A stretch of 64,000 nucleotides of DNA, from NCBI GenBank assembly GCA_947488935.1, contig CANLBN010000001.1:682001-746000 (forward strand), given 5' to 3'. Numbering within the stretch: the first letter of the stretch is position 1; the number at the start of each line of letters is the position of its first letter. Positions 17,205 to 25,918 of the stretch are shown here, piece after piece. Source of the stretch: an uncultured Pseudomonadales bacterium (GTDB lineage Bacteria; Pseudomonadota; Gammaproteobacteria; Pseudomonadales; Cellvibrionaceae). The notes below the pieces were generated by a model that was not told the DNA's origin, did not search any database, and worked only from the letters and a program-made list of their open reading frames with translations. Position numbers and translations under genes: made by a program.

Positions 17205-19013
17205 GTGATTGAAAAACTACGTAATATCGCTATTATCGCGCACGTTGACCATGGTAAAACGACTCTGGTTGATAAACTCTTAAGTCAATCGGGTACGCTT
17301 GATCGTAAAGATCAAAATACTGAGCGTTTGATGGATTCTAACGATCAGGAAAAAGAGCGCGGTATTACAATCCTTGCTAAAAATACTGCCATCGAGTGGA
17401 ATGATTATCATATCAATATCGTCGACACACCAGGACATGCCGACTTTGGCGGTGAGGTTGAGCGCGTATTATCAATGGTCGATTCCGTATTACTATTGGT
17501 TGATGCCGTTGATGGGCCAATGCCGCAAACGCGCTTTGTGACCTCTAAAGCCTTTGAGCGTGGTTTAAAACCTATTGTTGTTGTTAATAAAGTTGACCGC
17601 CCAGGTGCGCGCCCTGATTGGGTAGTTGACCAAGTGTTTGATTTATTTGATCGCCTTGGTGCGACCGATGAGCAGTTAGACTTTCCTATTATTTTTGCCT
17701 CGGCCCTTAATGGTATTGCAGGCCTTGATGCTGACGACCTCGCCGATGATATGTCGCCGTTGTTTCAAATGATTACTGAAAAAGTCCCTGCACCAGATGT
17801 TGATCCCGACGGCACGTTGCAAATGCAAATCTCAGCACTCGATTATGATAGTTATGTTGGCGTTATTGGTATTGGTCGCATTGTTCGTGGCCGTATGAAG
17901 CCCAACGAGCAAGTGATTATTCACTCTGCTAATGGCAAAGAGCGTAAAGGTAAAATCCTCAATGTAAAAGGTTATTTGGGCCTTGATCGCATTGATGTAG
18001 AAGAAGCTAAAGCCGGTGATATTGTTTGTATTAATGGTATTGATGGCCTCAGTATCTCCGATACGCTTTGCGACCCAGATAATGTCGAAGCGTTACCAGC
18101 ACTAAGTGTTGATGAGCCAACGGTTAGCATGACTTTTAGTGTGAATGACTCTCCTTTTGCTGGTAAAGAAGGTAAGTTTGTAACGACACGTAATATTCGC
18201 GAGCGTCTAGACCAAGAGCTTATTCACAACGTAGCCTTACGTGTAGAGCCTGGTGAAACCCCCGATAAATTTAAAGTGTCTGGCCGTGGTGAGCTGCATC
18301 TTTCGGTACTTATCGAGACTATGCGTCGCGAAGGCTTTGAGATGGGTGTGTCACGCCCTGAAGTTGTGCAACGCGAAGTTGACGGCAAAATTCACGAGCC
18401 TTTTGAACAAGTAGTTATCGATGTCGAAGAGCAACATCAAGGCTCGGTGATGGAAGAGTTTGGTTTGCGTAAAGCCGAAATGACTAATATGGAGCCAGAC
18501 GGTAAGGGCCGTGTTAAATTAGAATTTATTGTGCCTTCGCGTGGCTTAATTGGTTTCCGTGGTTTGTTTATGACCATGACATCGGGCTCGGGCATTATGA
18601 CCAGCGTGTTTGATCACTATGGCCCAGTTAAAGACGGCGAAGTTAAATCGCGTCAAAACGGTGTACTGGTTAGTATGCTTAAAGGTAAAACAGCGGCTTA
18701 CTCCTTGTTTAATTTACAAAGTCGTGGACGCCTATTTTTAGGCCATGCGGTTGATGTTTACGAAGGCCAAGTTATTGGTATTCACGCACGTGATAACGAC
18801 CTTGCTGTAAACCCTGTAAAAGGTAAGCAGTTAACCAACGTTCGTGCCTCAGGTACTGACGAAGCGTTAACCTTATCACCACCTATTAAGCATACACTTG
18901 AGCAAGCGCTAGAGTTTATCGAAGACGACGAGCTAGTCGAAGTTACTCCAGAGTCTATTCGTATTCGTAAAAAATACTTAACCGAAAACGAGCGTAAGCG
19001 CGCGAAAAAATAA
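17205..19013 (+). CDS. typA: Translational GTPase TypA (BipA)
   Basis: This 602-residue ribosome-binding GTPase of the EF-G superfamily has G1 [11 protein letters not shown]3 [12 protein letters not shown] and G4 NKVD. Domain II, an EF-G domain V-like part ([19 protein letters not shown]), and the TypA-specific C-terminal domain with GLIGFRG follow. TypA aids ribosome assembly and stress or cold adaptation in other bacteria. The start is GTG at 17205, giving [20 protein letters not shown], the standard TypA beginning. The gene is monocistronic with its own terminator. Confidence 0.98.
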   Translation: MIEKLRNIAIIAHVDHGKTTLVDKLLSQSGTLDRKDQNTERLMDSNDQEKERGITILAKNTAIEWNDYHINIVDTPGHADFGGEVERVLSMVDSVLLLVDAVDGPMPQTRFVTSKAFERGLKPIVVVNKVDRPGARPDWVVDQVFDLFDRLGATDEQLDFPIIFASALNGIAGLDADDLADDMSPLFQMITEKVPAPDVDPDGTLQMQISALDYDSYVGVIGIGRIVRGRMKPNEQVIIHSANGKERKGKILNVKGYLGLDRIDVEEAKAGDIVCINGIDGLSISDTLCDPDNVEALPALSVDEPTVSMTFSVNDSPFAGKEGKFVTTRNIRERLDQELIHNVALRVEPGETPDKFKVSGRGELHLSVLIETMRREGFEMGVSRPEVVQREVDGKIHEPFEQVVIDVEEQHQGSVMEEFGLRKAEMTNMEPDGKGRVKLEFIVPSRGLIGFRGLFMTMTSGSGIMTSVFDHYGPVKDGEVKSRQNGVLVSMLKGKTAAYSLFNLQSRGRLFLGHAVDVYEGQVIGIHARDNDLAVNPVKGKQLTNVRASGTDEALTLSPPIKHTLEQALEFIEDDELVEVTPESIRIRKKYLTENERKRAKK

Positions 19014-19064
19014 TTGTAAAACTCGTGTGAGATAAAAGCCCCACGGTTTAACGACTATGGGTAA

Positions 19065-19102
19065 AAAAAGGCCAAATAAGTGAATGCTTATTTGGCCTTT
19101 TT
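19065..19102 (+). terminator. Terminator of typA
   Basis: AAAAAGGCCAAATAAG and CTTATTTGGCCTTTTT form a perfect 16-bp stem around TGAATG, followed by more T. It lies 50 bases after the typA stop. Confidence 0.92.
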
Positions 19103-19237
19103 GTTATTAGCCGATAAATAAATCAAAAATACGTAAACTTATATACCCGCCTTGATTTGTGTCAATTAAAAAACTAAAAAATCCCATACCATGCGCGCTT
19201 CGTCAATATTAATTGACTTAACAGTAAGCGGGCGACT

Positions 19238-20020
19238 ATGGCGATAACGAGTAGTGATGGTGTAACGATTTTATATGATCACAATGGGCATCAATGTATT
19301 TCTTTTAACCATCTTGTAGAAGGTTATGGTATTCAGTCCAATCAATTTTTGATTATTGATAATGGTCGTGCAGGGCTCATTGATCCTGGTGGTGATTTAA
19401 CCTATACCCCGCTTAATATTGAGATTGGTAAACGTGTTAAGTTGACGGAGTTAGATTATATTTTTGCCTCTCATCAAGATCCAGATATTATCGCCTCGCT
19501 CCCCCGTTGGATGATGCATACGCAATGTCAGGTAGTGACATCTAAATTGTGGTCAAGGTTTTTGCCACATTTAGCATCGTCCTTTGTGACCAGTAAGTTT
19601 GGTGGTAATTTGCAGGGGCGTATTATTGGCTTGCCAGACGAGGGCGGAAAAATAGAATTCGGCCGTTCGTATATTCAGGCTGTACCTGCGCATTTTTTGC
19701 ATTCTGTGGGCAATTTCCAGTTTTATGACCCAGTCAGTAAAATACTCTTTAGTGGCGATATGGGTGCGTCTTTAGTTGATGATGATGCCGATAAACCCGT
19801 AACGGATTTTCAACAGCACGTCAGTTATATGCGTGGTTTTCATCAGCGTTATATGGCGTCGAATAAGGTGGGTCGCATTTGGGCAAATAGAGTCAGAAGG
19901 CTAGATGTAGAAATGTTAGTGCCGCAGCACGGGAGCCCTTTTGTAGGTAAAGAAATGATTAATGAGTTTCTCAATTGGATTAGTGAACTGCCCTGCGGTA
20001 TCGACCTAATAAATGAATAA
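19238..20020 (+). CDS. Di-iron metallo-beta-lactamase-fold protein (ODP/flavodiiron-like)
   Basis: This 260-residue soluble protein has the flavodiiron-type ligand series. H79-x-D81-x-D83 sits in SHQDPDI, H155 in HFLHSVGNF, D174 in FSGDMGAS and H231 in PQHGSP. The H155-D174 gap of 18 residues matches the flavodiiron family. No flavodoxin domain follows, so it resembles the stand-alone ODP proteins, which bind oxygen at a di-iron site and are often involved in oxygen sensing. Whether it reduces O2 or NO or senses O2 is unknown. It converges on a gene for an FNR-ferredoxin fusion that could supply electrons; that link is inference. Confidence 0.82.
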   Translation: MAITSSDGVTILYDHNGHQCISFNHLVEGYGIQSNQFLIIDNGRAGLIDPGGDLTYTPLNIEIGKRVKLTELDYIFASHQDPDIIASLPRWMMHTQCQVVTSKLWSRFLPHLASSFVTSKFGGNLQGRIIGLPDEGGKIEFGRSYIQAVPAHFLHSVGNFQFYDPVSKILFSGDMGASLVDDDADKPVTDFQQHVSYMRGFHQRYMASNKVGRIWANRVRRLDVEMLVPQHGSPFVGKEMINEFLNWISELPCGIDLINE

Positions 20021-20074
20021 AGTATAAGTGGCTTAAATAAATAGCCACTTATAGGGTTGATAATATCGATTTAG

Positions 20075-22120
20075 CTAGAGCTCCAGCACAATTTTTTCAT
20101 CGGCTGAGCTTGGCTGACAACAGCAAATCAGTACTTGCCCTTCTGCTGGTTGCACAACAGGTTTATTGGGGTAATACACACTGCCTGCGAGTAGTTTGGT
20201 GGCGCAGGTGCCGCATTTACCCGAGCGGCAGTTTTGGGGTGGTGTTAAGCCTTGAGATTCTGCTAGCTCTAATAAACTAATGTTTGTGGCCCCCCAGCTA
20301 GTTTTAATATCTGCTTGAGAAAATTCGACAACGGCACCTACGGGCTCTGTTGCTTGTTGGTTTTTGCCTTCGCTTTCGCCTAAGGTCCCCTCTCCAAAAA
20401 ACTCATAGTGGATATTACTTTGCCCAATACCTGTATCGCGCAGACCGTCGTACAGGTTGTGCATAAAGCCCTCTGGCCCACAGAGGTAAAATTGGTACTT
20501 ATCGAATGGCAGCAGGGCTTTTAACGTATCGATTGTTACACGGCCTTTGGCATCGTAGTGCTCGCCAATAACATCGGTAGCTAAGGGTTTGGAGAAGCAA
20601 TTATAAATTGTCAGCCATGGGTGTGCTTGTTGTTGCTCTTGTATAAAACCTGCAAAGGCATGGGTCTCGCTGTTAAGCGTGCCATGGATAAACCAAACTT
20701 TACGTGGGCTTTCAGTTTGCTTGCCCGATTTAATTAAACCGTCGAGCATGGCTATCATTGGTGTAATACCGACACCGGCCGAGAGCATAACGATAGGGTC
20801 ATCTGAATCATCGAGAACAAAGTCCCCTGTTGGTGATCCGGCCTCAAAGCGCGAGCCTAGCGTTAAGTCATCGTGAAATAGTCGTGACGCTTGCCCCTCT
20901 CGTTTGATTGACAGGCGATAGTGTGAGCTTTTGTTGTTTTTATCTAATGCTTGGGAGAGCGTATAGCTTCGCGATAGTGACTCTTGCTTATCGCGGTTTA
21001 AGCGAATCGGTAGAAATTGCCCAGGGGTGTAAGGCTCCAGTGCACCGCCATCGACAGGTGATAAGTAAAAGGAGCTAATCACAGAGCTTTCTCGCTGAAT
21101 GCGGGTGATTTTAAAGGTGCGATAACCATCTTTTTTGAGAAGGCTGCTACTAACTTGCTGCCAAGAGCCCGTTGCCTCTAATACAGGCCATGGTTCGATC
21201 AAGGTGCCTTGTATGGGGAGTAAGGCAGGTATGTAGATCGACTCATCAACAATAACATCAATAATACGCTCGGCACCTTCAAAGGCGGCTATGCGCTCAT
21301 CCTCCCAGCAGACTGCTGCCCTACCCGTAATCATCACGGCATCACCCGTACTTAAGTTGGGTATAAATAGGCCAATGCGCTCATCGAGCTCAATATTACC
21401 AACAGTGTTATAAAAACGATTGCCAGAAAAGTCGGGAAACGAAAGCGTATTGTCATCGCTTACGTTAATAAAGCCCGGTTTGCCTCCACGATGAGAAGCA
21501 TCAATACCACCACGAGGGTCGTCAGACATTTCGGGCGCTCTAGAGGCAATAAAAAATGTATCGGCAAGTTCGATAAGCTCTTTAGCGCTGGGTGATAAGC
21601 TGCTTGTGCGCTCATAATTTTTAGGCTCCCTAGCCTCTGTTGGTACTTCACTCCATTTGAGCTTACGCTTTTGAATATACTGGGGGCAATTGCCAAAGCT
21701 TTGATCAACCCGGATAGCAAAGGTGGAGTCAGCATAGTTAACCACGGTGCCATTCATACGATTACGCCGACGCGTTTCTACTTCGACACCACAGAGGCCT
21801 ACCTTGGAGCCTGCATGTACTTGAAGGCCTAGGGCCTCAGAAAGCACCGGGCGCGACACTGAGCTAAGAATATTGGGCTCAGGAGAGCGAAGAAAGCCAA
21901 GCTCTCCAATCAGCATTGTGGCCCAAGGCCTACCCGATTTATCCAATAAGCCTGTGGCTACCATCGGTAAGTTTTTGAAAAACTCCCGGTGTTGATCAGG
22001 CATAAAGGGACGTACAAATCCCGACTGACGAACACGCTCGGCAAAATCCGGAAGCCCGTCTCTCTTTTGTGCAGCCAACTCGCCGTGATGAAAAACAGGG
22101 TGATTCGTGTCGTATGTCAT
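20075..22120 (-). CDS. PPOX-like flavin domain fused to FNR reductase and 2Fe-2S ferredoxin
   Basis: This protein of about 681 residues has three modules. Residues 1 to about 330 are a pyridoxamine-phosphate-oxidase-like FMN-binding barrel (FFKNLPMVATGLLDKSGRPW, RFYNTVGNIELDERIGLFI). Residues about 340-580 are a ferredoxin-NADP reductase unit with RSYTLS for FAD, a GVGITPMIAM nucleotide motif and FYLCGPEGFM. The last 90 residues are a plant-type ferredoxin with C-x4-C-x2-C (CRSGKCGTC) and a final cysteine pair region. It probably moves electrons from NAD(P)H through FAD to the iron-sulfur centre and the flavin barrel. The substrate is unknown. The start was placed at the ATG six bases after GGAG. 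Confidence 0.85.
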   Translation of the reverse strand: MTYDTNHPVFHHGELAAQKRDGLPDFAERVRQSGFVRPFMPDQHREFFKNLPMVATGLLDKSGRPWATMLIGELGFLRSPEPNILSSVSRPVLSEALGLQVHAGSKVGLCGVEVETRRRNRMNGTVVNYADSTFAIRVDQSFGNCPQYIQKRKLKWSEVPTEAREPKNYERTSSLSPSAKELIELADTFFIASRAPEMSDDPRGGIDASHRGGKPGFINVSDDNTLSFPDFSGNRFYNTVGNIELDERIGLFIPNLSTGDAVMITGRAAVCWEDERIAAFEGAERIIDVIVDESIYIPALLPIQGTLIEPWPVLEATGSWQQVSSSLLKKDGYRTFKITRIQRESSVISSFYLSPVDGGALEPYTPGQFLPIRLNRDKQESLSRSYTLSQALDKNNKSSHYRLSIKREGQASRLFHDDLTLGSRFEAGSPTGDFVLDDSDDPIVMLSAGVGITPMIAMLDGLIKSGKQTESPRKVWFIHGTLNSETHAFAGFIQEQQQAHPWLTIYNCFSKPLATDVIGEHYDAKGRVTIDTLKALLPFDKYQFYLCGPEGFMHNLYDGLRDTGIGQSNIHYEFFGEGTLGESEGKNQQATEPVGAVVEFSQADIKTSWGATNISLLELAESQGLTPPQNCRSGKCGTCATKLLAGSVYYPNKPVVQPAEGQVLICCCQPSSADEKIVLEL

Positions 22121-22245
22121 TGGCCTCTCCATTAGTTATATGGCAAAGACTACCATAAGGTAGATAGGCTTGTCTTATTTATAGTCTATTTGTTTTGGGG
22201 AGTTGATTAAGAATAGGTTATGTATAGCAATAATGATACTGGAGA

Positions 22246-22669
22246 CGAATCAATCGAACCACAGCTCGATGCCGACCACTGTATTTAAATAGAATTCAGG
22301 AATAAAGGTCTAGGGTATTACAAGAAAGAATAATGGTGCCCGGACTCGGACTAAAATGTCAGGAACATTTTAGGATAGCTCTGCTACCCGTAGGGTGAGC
22401 TACAGGGAAGTAGCGAATCAATCGAACCACGGTTCGATGCCGACCACTGTATTTAAATAGAATTCAGGGATAAAGGTCTAGGGTATTACAAGAAAGAATA
22501 ATGGTGCCCGGACTCGGACTAAAATGTCAGGAACATTTTAGGATAGCTCTGCTACCCGTAGGGTGAGCTACAGGGAAGTAGCGAATCAATCGAACCACGG
22601 TTCGATGCCGACCACTGTATTTAAATAGAATTCAGGGATAAAGGTCTAGGATATTACAAGAAAGAATAA
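22246..22669 (-). repeat. 168-bp tandem repeat (about 2.6 copies) carrying the tRNA-Phe 3' end
   Basis: Units start at 22246, 22414 and 22582, exactly 168 bases apart, and differ at only a few positions. Each complete unit contains TGGTGCCCGGACTCGGA (22334-22350 and 22502-22518), identical to the last 17 bases of the tRNA-Phe gene, including CCA, in the same orientation. Each unit also carries three hairpins: CTAAAATGT/ACATTTTAG, TAGCTC/GAGCTA with a CCC-GTA-GGG core, and ATCGAACC/GGTTCGAT. The array directly follows tRNA-Phe in the direction of transcription, so it should be part of the primary tRNA transcript. The E. coli tyrT operon has the same layout: repeats of about 178 bp, each with the 3' end of tRNA-Tyr, giving rtT RNA. 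No convincing protein frame was seen. Confidence 0.9.
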
Positions 22670-22745
22670 TGGTGCCCGGACTCGGAATCGAACCAAGGAC
22701 ACGAGGATTTTCAATCCTCTGCTCTACCAACTGAGCTATCCGGGC
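22670..22745 (-). tRNA. tRNA-Phe (anticodon GAA)
   Basis: The 76-base gene on the minus strand runs from GCCCGGATAGCTCAG to GTCCGGGCACCA. It has a full cloverleaf: a 7-bp acceptor stem, a D-arm with GTTGGTAGAGC, the anticodon loop TTGAAAA, and the T-arm TTCGATTC. It is nearly identical to E. coli tRNA-Phe. CCA is encoded. A strong promoter lies just upstream. Confidence 0.98.
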
Positions 22746-22781
22746 TTTTTGAGGGTTTCGGCCTTTTGTGCCGAGGCGCGT

Positions 22782-22810
22782 ATTAAAGAGATTTTGAGTG
22801 AATGAGTCAA
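22782..22810 (-). promoter_or_regulatory. Promoter of tRNA-Phe with GC-rich discriminator
   Basis: On the minus strand, TTGACT (-35, 22805-22810) and TTTAAT (-10, 22782-22787) are exactly 17 bases apart. A GC-rich discriminator (ACGCGCCTCGG) follows, as expected for stringently controlled stable-RNA promoters. Confidence 0.8.
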
Positions 22811-22889
22811 GTCTTTTAGGCCTCGAAAGGCAAATTTGGTGAATTTTGATGTAGATATCATTGATAGTTCTATTTATTACTACTGCCTT

Positions 22890-23801
22890 CTAATGCAATT
22901 TCAGTTCTCTTTCTATCATTTCAATAACTAACAGTACGGATTTGGGTGGATGATTACCGTATGCATGGACTGCATAGATTGGCTTGGACTTAAGGCTGTA
23001 CTCAGGTAGTACTTCGATCAGTCTTCCTTCCTTTAAATCATGACTTATGGCGACTTTTGGTAATAGGGCGACTCCTAGGCCTGATCTTGCAAAGGTCGTT
23101 TGAGCTTCAACGGTGTTGCTAAAGAAACAGGGTTCAAAATTAATCGTATAGTGTTCTTTGGATTGATTGTGAGACATTTGATGCCTAACTTGGTTGGCTT
23201 CTCTAGTGTGGGCAATATAAGGAAGAGATTGCACCCAAACTCTTGTATCTGTGGGCTTAACTCTTGGTGGTTGATTCAAGAGAGCTGGTGATGCACACAA
23301 TATGTCTGTCAGTGTACCAATGCGACGTGCTTTTAAGCTACTATCAGGGAGAGAGCCAACAGTGATGGATAGATCGATCCCCTCTGAGACTAAGTTAAGG
23401 CATTTGTCCTCGGCGATAATACTGGGCTTTAGCTTCGGGAACTGAGCGATTATTTGTTGCATAGCGGGTGCAATGACAGGTGCTATAAAAGCATGTGGCG
23501 CTGTAATAGTAATTTCGCCTGCAGGTGTCAGACCAAAGTCTTCCATTTCGGTTTCGGCCTTTTTAGCTAATACGACTATTTCTTTGCAACGATCGTAATA
23601 ACGCCTGCCCGCGGGGGTTAGCGTGAAGCTGCGAGTCGTTCGTGTGGCTAGTTTAACCCCTAGCCCTTCTTCTAAGCGCTTTAAGTTTTGACTCACTGCT
23701 GATTTGGCAAGATCGAGTTCATCGGCAGCTAGCGTAATTGAGCCACGCTCTACGATTGTGACAAAGGTTAAAGGGAGGGTTGATAGCATTATTGTTCTCA
23801 T
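22890..23801 (-). CDS. LysR family transcriptional regulator
   Basis: This 303-residue protein has an N-terminal winged HTH (GSITLAADELDLAKSAVSQN, then LKRLEEGLGVKLATRTTRSF) and a periplasmic-binding-like effector domain. This is the standard LysR layout and length. LysR proteins usually control the divergent neighbouring gene, here the SnoaL-like gene 112 bases away. The effector is unknown. An internal ATG four codons in, preceded by GAG, is an alternative start. It belongs to the short cassette between tRNA-Phe and its decayed copy. Confidence 0.92.
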   Translation of the reverse strand: MRTIMLSTLPLTFVTIVERGSITLAADELDLAKSAVSQNLKRLEEGLGVKLATRTTRSFTLTPAGRRYYDRCKEIVVLAKKAETEMEDFGLTPAGEITITAPHAFIAPVIAPAMQQIIAQFPKLKPSIIAEDKCLNLVSEGIDLSITVGSLPDSSLKARRIGTLTDILCASPALLNQPPRVKPTDTRVWVQSLPYIAHTREANQVRHQMSHNQSKEHYTINFEPCFFSNTVEAQTTFARSGLGVALLPKVAISHDLKEGRLIEVLPEYSLKSKPIYAVHAYGNHPPKSVLLVIEMIERELKLH

Positions 23802-23912
23802 TTTGTGAAAAGTTAATTCATATTAATGCTGTTTATTTAACAATAAAAATCAATTAATTTATACCACACGAAAACACACAATGTGAATTAAACGCCCTTT
23901 AGGAGAAATACG

Positions 23913-24362
23913 ATGAATTTTTTAAAAACAATGATACTTGCGATTAGTTTGGTGGCAATAAACTCAATGGCTCAGAGTCCTAGCGATAAAGCTGCTATGG
24001 ATCACCAGATACTGGTAGCTGTCGCTGAGGCGAGTAAGGCATGGAAAGATGCATTTAATACTGGTGATGCGAAAGCCGCAACAGCTTTATATGAAGAAGA
24101 TGCGATTATGGTTGTGAAGCCATTTGGTACCTATACTGGTAGGGATGAAATTCTAGGGTTTTGGACAAACCTCATCGAAAAAGGATTTGATGATGTTGTT
24201 TATTCTGACACGGTTACAACATTAATCGATGAAGAATCAGTACGTATTGCGGCCGATTGGAAAATGAATAAGGCCAGTGGTGTCATTACCAATGAGCTTT
24301 GGGTGATCCAGTCAGATGGCCGCGCGCTTTTGCGTTTAGATTATTTCGAAGTTGCTCAGTAG
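23913..24362 (+). CDS. Secreted SnoaL-like/DUF4440 (SgcJ/EcaC type) protein
   Basis: This 149-residue protein has a signal peptide (MNFLKTMILAISLVAINSMA, cut before QSP) and a cone-shaped NTF2-like domain with AWKDAFNTGDAKAATALYEE, then DAIMVVKPFGTYTGRDEI. Members of this fold bind small ligands or act as isomerases or hydrolases; the substrate here is unknown. An AGGAG Shine-Dalgarno sequence precedes ATG. It is divergent from the LysR gene and 35 bases ahead of the VOC gene, so the two probably form an operon under LysR control. Confidence 0.8.
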   Translation: MNFLKTMILAISLVAINSMAQSPSDKAAMDHQILVAVAEASKAWKDAFNTGDAKAATALYEEDAIMVVKPFGTYTGRDEILGFWTNLIEKGFDDVVYSDTVTTLIDEESVRIAADWKMNKASGVITNELWVIQSDGRALLRLDYFEVAQ

Positions 24363-24397
24363 AACCTCTCCCCCATTATTCAAAGCTTAGGTCGATT

Positions 24398-25141
24398 ATG
24401 TCAAAAATTGAAACCCTTATATTGCGTGCGCGCAATCCAAAAAAACAACGTGAGTTTTACAAGCAGATTCTTGGCATGGAAGAGTTTAGTGATGGGAGAG
24501 TTGGGTATTCAACGGTTGAGGCAGGTATTAAGTTTTTACCTGCTCAGCAAATATATTCTCCACGAAAAGATGATTTGTACTGGAAGATAGCGCTGGCTGT
24601 TCCAAATATTGAGTTAGCATGTATACAATTACAGAAAAAAGGTATTGTCGTTGATACGCCAAGGCAATTTCGAGACGTAGGTTACTTAGCGCATTTTACC
24701 GACCCCGAAGGTTTTACTATCGAGCTTATAGAGCATTATTTTAAGGGCGATAGGCCTTTGTGTACCTGGGATGACACTAAGCTTGGAGGTGGTGCTCATC
24801 TTAATTTAATTACCTTACGAACGGCAGATATTGCAAGGGCCGAAAGTGTCGTTATCAAATTGGGGATGGAGCCTCTTTCTGTGCAGCCGGTCGATAGTCA
24901 TGGCTTTACATTGTATTTCTATGCTTTTACAACAGAGGCACTACCCTCAACAGATTTAGAGGCCATCGAAAATCGAACATGGCTCTACCAACGCCCTTAC
25001 TCGATATTAGAAATACAACATGTAAAAGGGCTTAATCAAACTTATATGGCGTCGAGTAGTGAGGCTGGGTATCAGGGTCTTTATATAAGTAACCCAAAGA
25101 CGCTAATTGAGGAGAATGAATTAAAGCTTTTGAATGGCTGA
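24398..25141 (+). CDS. VOC family (glyoxalase/dioxygenase-like) protein
   Basis: This 247-residue protein has two vicinal-oxygen-chelate modules. The first begins MSKIETLILRARNPKKQREF and includes HFTDPEGFTIELIEHYF with a metal-ligand Glu. The second begins AHLNLITLRTADIARAESVV. This two-module layout is seen in extradiol dioxygenase-like and glyoxalase-like proteins. No substrate can be assigned. The frame is open further upstream, but that part overlaps the preceding gene and makes no VOC sequence, so the ATG at 24398 is preferred. Confidence 0.82.
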   Translation: MSKIETLILRARNPKKQREFYKQILGMEEFSDGRVGYSTVEAGIKFLPAQQIYSPRKDDLYWKIALAVPNIELACIQLQKKGIVVDTPRQFRDVGYLAHFTDPEGFTIELIEHYFKGDRPLCTWDDTKLGGGAHLNLITLRTADIARAESVVIKLGMEPLSVQPVDSHGFTLYFYAFTTEALPSTDLEAIENRTWLYQRPYSILEIQHVKGLNQTYMASSSEAGYQGLYISNPKTLIEENELKLLNG

Positions 25142-25174
25142 TACAAAAATAGGTGAATGTCATTAATTGACGTT

Positions 25175-25320
25175 CAGTTCTATGCTCTACCAACTGAGCT
25201 CCCAGGCTTTTTAAAGTGGGTCCATGCGCGTGCTAAAGAGGCTTTGATAGCTGTAGCCAAGTGTTTCAGGCGTTGAAAGGCAAATTCTGTTAATTTTGCT
25301 GTATATGCTATGGTTTGTTT
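25175..25320 (-). pseudogene. Decayed copy of tRNA-Phe 5' half and its promoter
   Basis: GCTCTACCAACTGAGCT (25184-25200), followed by CCCAGGCTTTTT, matches the D-arm and acceptor strand of tRNA-Phe, and similarity continues for about 110 bases into the upstream region. The promoter is also copied: TTGGCT, 17 bases, TTTAGC, then CACGCGC, aligned with TTGACT-17-TTTAAT of the real gene. A shared AAAGGCAAATT block follows. The anticodon arm and 3' half are lost, so no tRNA can be made. Together with the intact locus it brackets the LysR/SnoaL/VOC cassette. Confidence 0.75.
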
Positions 25321-25329
25321 ACTTTGGGG

Positions 25330-25794
25330 CTAGTTTAGATCGTGCTGGGAGGTGTCGAATTTGGTGCACCTCATACTGACTAACGTTGTAAACTTATGCA
25401 TATTGCTATGCTGATAGAGTACTTTTTCACAAAAGGCTTCGTATTCAAAGATATCGGCAACATTGACAATTAAGACAAAATCCACCTCCCCTGTGACTTG
25501 GTAGCATTGTTTAACCTCCGAAACTCTAGCGATTGTTTGAATAAATTCTTTGCTCATACGCTGATTGTCAGACTTCATTTTAACTTCAACAACCATGTTT
25601 AAACGCTGTTTAATAGCGTCAGTCGATAGAATGGCGACGACGCGATTAATGATGCCCTCTTTTTTCAAACGTTGTACGCGCTTAAGGCAAGCAGGGGCAG
25701 ATAACCCTACTTTTTCGGCAAGTGCCAAATTGGTTTGATCGGCATTTGCTTGTAGTTCGTGCAGTATACGAATATCTATATTATTGAGCTTCAT
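25330..25794 (-). CDS. Lrp/AsnC family transcriptional regulator
   Basis: This 154-residue protein has an N-terminal HTH (LALAEKVGLSAPACLKRVQR) and a C-terminal RAM ligand domain (CYQVTGEVDFVLIVNVADIF), the standard Lrp/AsnC layout. Such proteins form dimers or octamers and respond to amino acids. It is divergent from the nucleoside-recognition membrane protein gene 124 bases away, which is a likely target. Confidence 0.93.
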   Translation of the reverse strand: MKLNNIDIRILHELQANADQTNLALAEKVGLSAPACLKRVQRLKKEGIINRVVAILSTDAIKQRLNMVVEVKMKSDNQRMSKEFIQTIARVSEVKQCYQVTGEVDFVLIVNVADIFEYEAFCEKVLYQHSNMHKFTTLVSMRCTKFDTSQHDLN

Positions 25795-25918
25795 TAATAA
25801 TATTTCTTATTTTGTTAATTTTAAAAATTATAATTATCTTTTATTAGAATAAAAAGCATTAATTATTTCAAAAATAGATAATCTAGCGGTCTTTTATTTA
25901 AGCCATTAAGGATGTTCA

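Noticed and set aside
22334..22581. Repeat units as extra tRNA genes
   Set aside because: Each unit copies only the last 17 bases of tRNA-Phe; the matching 5' acceptor strand and an anticodon arm are missing, so no cloverleaf forms.
22246..22669. Repeat array as a CRISPR locus
   Set aside because: The 168-bp units are contiguous with no unique spacers, and no cas gene is nearby.
24299..24397. Extended N-terminus of the VOC protein
   Set aside because: The extension overlaps the SnoaL-like gene in another frame and has no VOC-like sequence; the ATG at 24398 gives the expected start.
22246..25320. Integrase-driven genomic island at tRNA-Phe
   Set aside because: No integrase or excisionase gene is present, and the duplicated tRNA part on the far side is the 5' half, not the usual 3' end.
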